NCBI GenBank assembly: GCA_044841755.1
Contig: JAXOFM010000005.1
Coordinates: 1 to 64,000 of the forward strand
Direction of reading: 5' to 3'
DNA length: 64,000 bases
DNA from: CAZAPO01 sp044841755
GTDB lineage: Bacteria > Bacteroidota > Bacteroidia > Flavobacteriales > Flavobacteriaceae
In this document: positions 59,392-64,000 of the stretch, piece by piece
Layout: each line of letters starts with the position of its first letter
Numbering within the stretch: the stretch's first letter is position 1
Notes under the pieces: model-generated
Databases searched by the model: none
The model's input: the letters and a program-made list of their open reading frames with translations, nothing else
Told to the model about the DNA's origin: nothing
Translations under genes and position numbers: made by a program

Positions 59392-60546
59392 CTATTGCTT
59401 TTTTGCTTTTTTACTTCCAGCATACATTTCGTATTTAACTAATCTGGATTCTAGCTTGGCATTAAATAACTTTATTTTCCTAGAAGGTCGCAGTCCAATA
59501 TGCTTTAAGGCTTCTAAGTTTGAAGTAATAAACCAAGCATTAGTTCCTGGATAACCATGTTTTAACGTAGCACCTATATTACTATAAAACTCTTCCATTT
59601 GTATATCTAAACGCTCTCCATAAGGAGGATTAAATACCATATGCAAATGATCTTCTCCTGCCTTTTGAGTTTTAAAGAAATCTTCGTGGTTAACATTAAT
59701 AAATTCCTCTAGATGTGCATTCTTAATATTGTCCTTAGCTTTTTTAATAGCTGAAGGTGATTTATCATACCCTATTAGTTTATGATGAAAATCTCTGGTT
59801 TTCTTTAAAAGAGACTCTTCCACCTTTTCAAAAAGGTCAACATCCCAATCATTCCAACGCTCAAAGGCAAATTCTTTTCGCATTAAATTCGGTGGGATAT
59901 TACAAGCAATCATAGCAGCCTCAATCAAAATGGTTCCACTACCACACATAGGATCCATAAAGTTACTCTGTCCATCCCAACCCGATAACATAACTAATCC
60001 AGCAGCCAATACTTCGCTTATAGGAGCAATATTTGTAGCAGATTTATATCCTCGTCTATGTAACGATTCACCTGAACTATCTAAAGAAACTGTACATAAT
60101 TGTCTATCTATGTGCACATTAATTTTTAAATCAGGAAAACGCAAATCAATATTTGGTCTTTCACCAACAGTGTCTCTAAATTTATCTACTATAGCATCTT
60201 TTGTCTTTAATGCTATATATTTTGAATGCTTAAAAACATTTGAATGAACTGTGGCATCTACTGCCAACGAACCGTCTTTACTTAAGTACTTCTCCCAATT
60301 GATCTTATAAATTCTATTGTAAAGATCTTGTTCACTCGTTATTCTAAAGGTTTTTATTGGCTTCAATATCTTAATAGCTGTTCGTAATCCTAAGTTAGCT
60401 TTATACATAAAGCCCTTATCGCCAACAAAACTTACATTACGAACACCAGGCTTTACTTCCATAGCACCAAGATTTCGTAACTCAGTAGCTAAAAGCTCTT
60501 CAAAACCATATAAGGTCTTGGCAACCATTTTAAAATTATTCTCCAT
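59392..60546 (-). CDS. THUMP domain RNA guanine-N2 methyltransferase (RlmL-like)
   Basis: A 384-residue SAM-dependent methyltransferase. An N-terminal ferredoxin-like and THUMP region (about 1-165) precedes the Rossmann domain with NFMDPMCGSGTILIEAAMIA and the NPPYGERL motif for N2-guanine methylation. It corresponds to the N-terminal half of E. coli RlmL/RlmK; no RlmK half is fused. Function on 23S rRNA G2445 is inferred. Convergent with the Gfo/Idh gene and divergent from the methyltransferase gene at 60605. Confidence 0.92.
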   Translation of the reverse strand: MENNFKMVAKTLYGFEELLATELRNLGAMEVKPGVRNVSFVGDKGFMYKANLGLRTAIKILKPIKTFRITSEQDLYNRIYKINWEKYLSKDGSLAVDATVHSNVFKHSKYIALKTKDAIVDKFRDTVGERPNIDLRFPDLKINVHIDRQLCTVSLDSSGESLHRRGYKSATNIAPISEVLAAGLVMLSGWDGQSNFMDPMCGSGTILIEAAMIACNIPPNLMRKEFAFERWNDWDVDLFEKVEESLLKKTRDFHHKLIGYDKSPSAIKKAKDNIKNAHLEEFINVNHEDFFKTQKAGEDHLHMVFNPPYGERLDIQMEEFYSNIGATLKHGYPGTNAWFITSNLEALKHIGLRPSRKIKLFNAKLESRLVKYEMYAGSKKAKKQ

Positions 60547-60577
60547 TAAGCTATTAAAATAGATTGCAAAAATACTT

Positions 60578-60585
60578 TATTTTTG
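60578..60585 (+). promoter_or_regulatory. Promoter -7 element
   Basis: TATTTTTG, exact TAnnTTTG match, 19 bp before the methyltransferase ATG at 60605. Confidence 0.45.
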
Positions 60586-60604
60586 TTCCCACACACATTA
60601 ATGC

Positions 60605-61336
60605 ATGACAAAACACTCGAAAGATTGGTATACCTCTTGGTTTGATACACCGTTCTACCATATTTTATATAAAGATCGTGATGAAAAAGAGGCTCAATCT
60701 TTCATGGAAAATCTTACCAGTTATCTCAATATAGATGAGAAGGGAAATATCCTAGATCTAGCTTGTGGAAAGGGACGTCATGCAGTTTACTTGAACTCCA
60801 TTGGATATAACGTAACTGGAATTGATCTTTCTCAAAAAAGTATAGATTTTGCCAAGAACTTTGAAAATATAAATCTCAAATTTGATGTGCATGATATGAG
60901 AAAACCTTACCACAACAAATTCAATGCAGTTTTTAATTTATTTACAAGCTTTGGTTTTTTTGAAGACGATCTAGACGACCTTAATACCATTAGAGCTATA
61001 AAAGCTAACCTAAAGGAAAATGGTATTGGTGTTATAGATTTTATGAACACTGATTTTGTTATTGACAACCTAGTGGCAGATAATTCAAAAGTTGTTGAGG
61101 ACATTACCTTTAATCTAAAAAGATATGTATCTGATAACTTTGTAATTAAAGACATTGAGTTCGAATATGATGGAGAACAATATTCCTTTCAAGAAAAAGT
61201 GAAAGCATTACGTCTGACAGATTTCCAAGATATGTTTGACCAAACTGGAGTACAGTTACTTGATGTTTTTGGTGATTATAAACTTCATAAATTTGACCAC
61301 AAAACTTCTGAACGCCTGATAATGATCTTTATGTAA
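60605..61336 (+). CDS. Class I SAM-dependent methyltransferase
   Basis: A 243-residue cytosolic protein. The SAM-binding motif is ILDLACGKGRHAVYLNSIGYNVTGIDLS (about 48-75), followed by LKFDVHDMRKPYHNKFNAVFNLFTSFGFF. The substrate cannot be predicted. The next gene starts 1 bp after its stop, so the two are cotranscribed. Confidence 0.9.
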   Translation: MTKHSKDWYTSWFDTPFYHILYKDRDEKEAQSFMENLTSYLNIDEKGNILDLACGKGRHAVYLNSIGYNVTGIDLSQKSIDFAKNFENINLKFDVHDMRKPYHNKFNAVFNLFTSFGFFEDDLDDLNTIRAIKANLKENGIGVIDFMNTDFVIDNLVADNSKVVEDITFNLKRYVSDNFVIKDIEFEYDGEQYSFQEKVKALRLTDFQDMFDQTGVQLLDVFGDYKLHKFDHKTSERLIMIFM

Positions 61337-61337
61337 T

Positions 61338-62012
61338 ATGAACAAATACTTATTTCCTATATATGCCGTTATTCTTGGTTTCTTAATAGTTAAGCTATCA
61401 AGAAATAAACCTATTAAAAACATAAAGCTATTATTAGCTTTTAGTGGTGCTTTTTTAATGTCGCTTACTGTTTTTGATCTGCTTCCTGAGGTTTATCATC
61501 ATCTTGATGCAAAGCAAACAGGCTTGTTTATTATGATTGGTGTATTGCTTCAAATATTTTTAGAATTCTTTTCCAAAGGTGCTGAACATGGTCACGTTCA
61601 TATTCATAAAAACAGCACAGTCTTTCCTTGGTTGTTATTTATAAGCTTATGCATGCACGCATTTTTAGAAGGATTTCCTATACACCAACACAATGATATG
61701 GTATATGGAGTTTTGATACATAAAGTTCCTATTGCTATTCTAATTACATCGTATCTGTTTGAATCCGGGTTTAAAACTTTTCAAATAGCATTATTTTTAA
61801 TCTTGTTCAGCATTATGACTCCATTAGGAACCGTAATATCAAATAATGTTGAGGGTGTTCATGGAATACTAGACCATATTAATGCTATTGTGATAGGTAT
61901 ATTTCTACACATTTCTACTACTATTCTTTTTGAAAGTAGTGAGGGTCACAAATTCAATTTAGGTAAGATCTTAGTTATTGTTGTAGCAGTTATTATTGCG
62001 TACTTTATTTAA
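61338..62012 (+). CDS. ZIP family metal transporter
   Basis: A 224-residue membrane protein with about seven to eight hydrophobic segments. Metal-site motifs are AFLMSLTVFDLLPEVYHHL, the histidine-rich loop GHVHIHKN, CMHAFLEGFPIHQHND and VLIHKVPIAI, matching the ZIP transport helices 4 and 5. It imports zinc or a similar divalent metal. Its stop shares bases with the stop of the multicopper oxidase (TTAA). Confidence 0.9.
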   Translation: MNKYLFPIYAVILGFLIVKLSRNKPIKNIKLLLAFSGAFLMSLTVFDLLPEVYHHLDAKQTGLFIMIGVLLQIFLEFFSKGAEHGHVHIHKNSTVFPWLLFISLCMHAFLEGFPIHQHNDMVYGVLIHKVPIAILITSYLFESGFKTFQIALFLILFSIMTPLGTVISNNVEGVHGILDHINAIVIGIFLHISTTILFESSEGHKFNLGKILVIVVAVIIAYFI

Positions 62013-63667
62013 GACTTCAATACTTTTTTAGTTGATTCTCCTCTTTCAGTTTTAATTCTCAAAAAGTAAATTCCCGTAGGAAGATGACTTATGTCTATCA
62101 AACTAAAATCCTTGGTATCAACCTGAACATCTCTTCCACTTAAATCATACATAGAAATGTATTCAATATTGGCGTCAATAGAACTAATGTAAATAACACT
62201 TGAACTAGGATTAGGGTATACCAAAATACTTTCATCTTTTACCTCTTTATTTCCTAAAGAACTGTCAACTACAGTAAACTGTCCCATCATTCCGTTGTCT
62301 TCATGAATTAAATTATGACAATGATACATGTATGGAATAACAGGGTCTGCATAATCTTGGAACTTGGCAATTACCCTTACAGTTTCTCCTGCTTCAACCA
62401 GTACAGTATCCTTTAATCCAGATTCTGTTGCAGAAGGTACTGCTGGACCACCTCCATTATCTCTATCTAGAATATAAAACTGTACATCATGAATGTGAAA
62501 TGGATGCGCTATTGGAGTTATATTATTAATTGACCAAATTTCTGTATTTCCCAGCTCTACTACCTCATTAATAACATTCATGTCCATAGTCACACCATTG
62601 ATTTGACCGTTACTTGTAAGTTCAAAAGTTCTAGTTTCATCAGCATCAACTTCAGCATAGGGAGTAAGTGAAGTCATTGTTCCTGGTAGTGTAGTAACAG
62701 AAGAAGCCGTTTGAGCCACTACTCTTACTTCCATAAAGTCCCAGTCGGTTCCAAATAACGGGTTTGGGTGCCATGACCAACCAGAACCTCCTTCAATATT
62801 TGAAGCCATTTCAGACATGTAACTCCTAAGTTTAAATGTGTTACCAACGATTTCACCAGTTAGATCAACCAGAAACTCTGCACGCTCACCATTAGACAAT
62901 AATATTCTTGTTACTGGAACTGGGTTTTCTAACAAACCTCCATCTGAAGAGATTTGATATAACGTTCTTCCATCATCAGCTCCTATATTTAACACGCGTG
63001 AAGAAGAACCATTCACTGCTCTAAACCTAACCATTTGGGCAGGCATCTCAACATAAGGAGCTATCACACCATTCACCATATGCTCAGTATCCATATTTGA
63101 TGAAATCTGAATTTGATTATTTGCATCAAACGACTTTGTTTGAATTACAAGAGGAACATCATCAACACCATAAGTTCTTGGTAGTGTTAACGCTGCTTCT
63201 TCAGTATCTTTTACATAAATAAGTCCCGCAATTCCCATTGAAACTTGATAATTAGTTAAGCCCATTTTATGAGGATGATACCAATATACAGAAGCCTTAT
63301 TCTTGATCTCAAAATCTGGCGACCAAGTTGTTCCTGCATTAATTAAAGAATGAGGTCCACCATCATCTGCAGCTGGAACATGCATCCCATGCCAATGCAT
63401 TGTGGTAGATTCAGCAAGATCATTAATAACATTAAAGGTTACAAAATCTCCCTTATTTACGATTAAAGTTGGTCCTAAGTAATCGCCATTAACACCAAAA
63501 GTATTTGTGATATCTCCAGGTTTAAATTGTACGGTTCCTTCATCAACTGTTAAGTTAAATGATGTTCCAGAAAGTACTCCTGGAATAGGTAAAGGAGTGG
63601 TGAAAGACTGTCCAAACGCTAGATTTAAGGCAAAAAAAGCACTTATATATAGTAGGGCATTTTTCAT
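62009..63667 (-). CDS. Multicopper oxidase with T9SS type A sorting domain
   Basis: A 552-residue exported oxidase with a signal peptide ending NLAFGQ. The four copper-binding motifs are TMHWHGMHVPAADD (His91, His93), SVYWYHPHKMG (His131, His133), HPFHIHDVQFYI and MYHCHNLIHEDNGMMGQF, giving the T1 and trinuclear sites. The last about 75 residues (VYPNPSSSVIYISS to GESTKKVLKS) are a type A T9SS sorting domain, so the enzyme is sent to the surface or medium. It resembles CotA/bilirubin-oxidase-type proteins and may oxidise metals or phenols; the substrate is not determined. Confidence 0.94.
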   Translation of the reverse strand: MKNALLYISAFFALNLAFGQSFTTPLPIPGVLSGTSFNLTVDEGTVQFKPGDITNTFGVNGDYLGPTLIVNKGDFVTFNVINDLAESTTMHWHGMHVPAADDGGPHSLINAGTTWSPDFEIKNKASVYWYHPHKMGLTNYQVSMGIAGLIYVKDTEEAALTLPRTYGVDDVPLVIQTKSFDANNQIQISSNMDTEHMVNGVIAPYVEMPAQMVRFRAVNGSSSRVLNIGADDGRTLYQISSDGGLLENPVPVTRILLSNGERAEFLVDLTGEIVGNTFKLRSYMSEMASNIEGGSGWSWHPNPLFGTDWDFMEVRVVAQTASSVTTLPGTMTSLTPYAEVDADETRTFELTSNGQINGVTMDMNVINEVVELGNTEIWSINNITPIAHPFHIHDVQFYILDRDNGGGPAVPSATESGLKDTVLVEAGETVRVIAKFQDYADPVIPYMYHCHNLIHEDNGMMGQFTVVDSSLGNKEVKDESILVYPNPSSSVIYISSIDANIEYISMYDLSGRDVQVDTKDFSLIDISHLPTGIYFLRIKTERGESTKKVLKS

Positions 63668-63755
63668 AATAGAATTATTTGGTACAACAAATATAATTAA
63701 TAAAAGACAATTTTATCTTTTATTTAAACGATTAAATTAGCATTTCAACTTTTAA

Positions 63756-63763
63756 TATATTTG
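63756..63763 (+). promoter_or_regulatory. Promoter -7 element very close to the start codon
   Basis: TATATTTG, exact TAnnTTTG match, 5 bp before the ATG at 63769. If used, the transcript would have almost no leader. Confidence 0.35.
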
Positions 63764-63768
63764 ATCTT

Positions 63769-64000
63769 ATGTTTAGCAAAGAAGAATCACGATTATTACG
63801 GCAAGAATTCTGGACAAGTTTTGGAAAATCATTTCCAAGAAAATGGTTGTTATATAACACAAAAATAAAAGGCTTATCCTTCAAATTCTATTTTGATAAT
63901 AAAAAGGCATTTGTAACCCTTGATTTAGAAGATGATCTGGAAAACAGAGTAAATTGTTGGGAAAAACTAATTGCATTAAAAAATATACTCCAAATAGAAT
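63769..64000 (+). CDS. DUF4268 family protein (3' truncated)
   Basis: An open frame from the ATG at 63769 to the end of the window (77 residues seen). The sequence MFSKEESRLLRQEFWTSFGK, then KWLLYNTKIKGLSFKFYFDNKKAFVTLDLE, matches the start of DUF4268 proteins, small cytosolic proteins of unknown function common in flavobacteria. Divergent from the multicopper oxidase. Confidence 0.85.
   Translation, partial: MFSKEESRLLRQEFWTSFGKSFPRKWLLYNTKIKGLSFKFYFDNKKAFVTLDLEDDLENRVNCWEKLIALKNILQIE

Noticed and set aside
59327..59554. 75-residue frame spanning the Gfo/Idh and THUMP methyltransferase ends
   Set aside because: Overlaps both conserved genes and is not a plausible protein.
1..64000. tRNA, rRNA, CRISPR arrays, insertion sequences, toxin-antitoxin or restriction systems
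   Set aside because: Looked for on both strands; nothing with cloverleaf form, regular spaced repeats, transposase or defence motifs was found.

Overview
The window is chromosomal DNA of a member of the Bacteroidota, almost certainly a Flavobacteriaceae bacterium, probably marine. The evidence is AT-rich sequence, type IX secretion (T9SS) components and cargo with type A and type B C-terminal sorting domains, PorP/SprF and PorQ, several Bacteroidota-only families (DUF6452, DUF6048, DUF6768, CCC-motif membrane protein, head GIN protein), near absence of Shine-Dalgarno sequences, and repeated matches to the Bacteroidota promoter (TTG, about 19-20 nt, TAnnTTTG). The genus cannot be fixed from the window. 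I see no rRNA or tRNA genes, CRISPR array, insertion sequence or prophage; the region is mostly core genome.

Layout. 1-4200: end of a large repeat-bearing T9SS type B cargo protein, then a PorP/SprF protein and a PorE-like TPR/propeller/OmpA lipid-surface anchor. 4200-9000: CAP-domain lipoprotein, pdxH, a DUF3784 protein, and the leftward group pyrR-pyrB-small protein-rnz. 9000-15400: leftward rpsA, cmk, porQ and lon. 15500-18500: ECF sigma factor, membrane anti-sigma candidate, DUF4097-like protein and head GIN protein in one operon, with a 30-bp perfect palindrome inside the third gene. 18500-22100: tandem UMF1-type MFS transporters and an M48 lipoprotein protease. 22100-32800: a leftward alpha-glucan operon, glgM-like synthase, glgC, glgE, maltokinase, glgB and a GH31 glucosidase. 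33000-38000: msrB, a DinB-like protein, lpdA, a lipoprotein, aroQ and two outer-membrane beta-barrels. 38000-41400: xerD, rny, a very likely 6S RNA, zapA and a coiled-coil protein. 41500-49600: M23 peptidase, TonB-dependent receptor, DUF2306 protein, cysteine desulfurase, Smr protein and small membrane proteins. 49600-53700: rocD, a second ECF sigma factor with a DUF6768 membrane partner, and rlmD. 53700-64000: DUF6452/DUF6048 pair, DinB protein, cyclophilin lipoprotein, DUF1080 and Gfo/Idh pair, two methyltransferases, a ZIP transporter, a T9SS-secreted multicopper oxidase and the start of a DUF4268 gene.

How genes work together. The glucan operon encodes a complete route through maltose-1-phosphate: GlgC makes ADP-glucose, the GT4 GlgM-like enzyme and/or maltokinase make maltose-1-phosphate, GlgE polymerises it, GlgB branches it, and GH31 can trim alpha-glucosides. 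T9SS functions appear as cargo (start and end of the window), a cargo-specific PorP/SprF-PorE cassette, and PorQ. The most notable non-coding elements are the 6S RNA candidate at 40597-40785, the structured rpsA leader, the hairpin inside the glucan operon and the 30-bp palindrome at 16720-16749.
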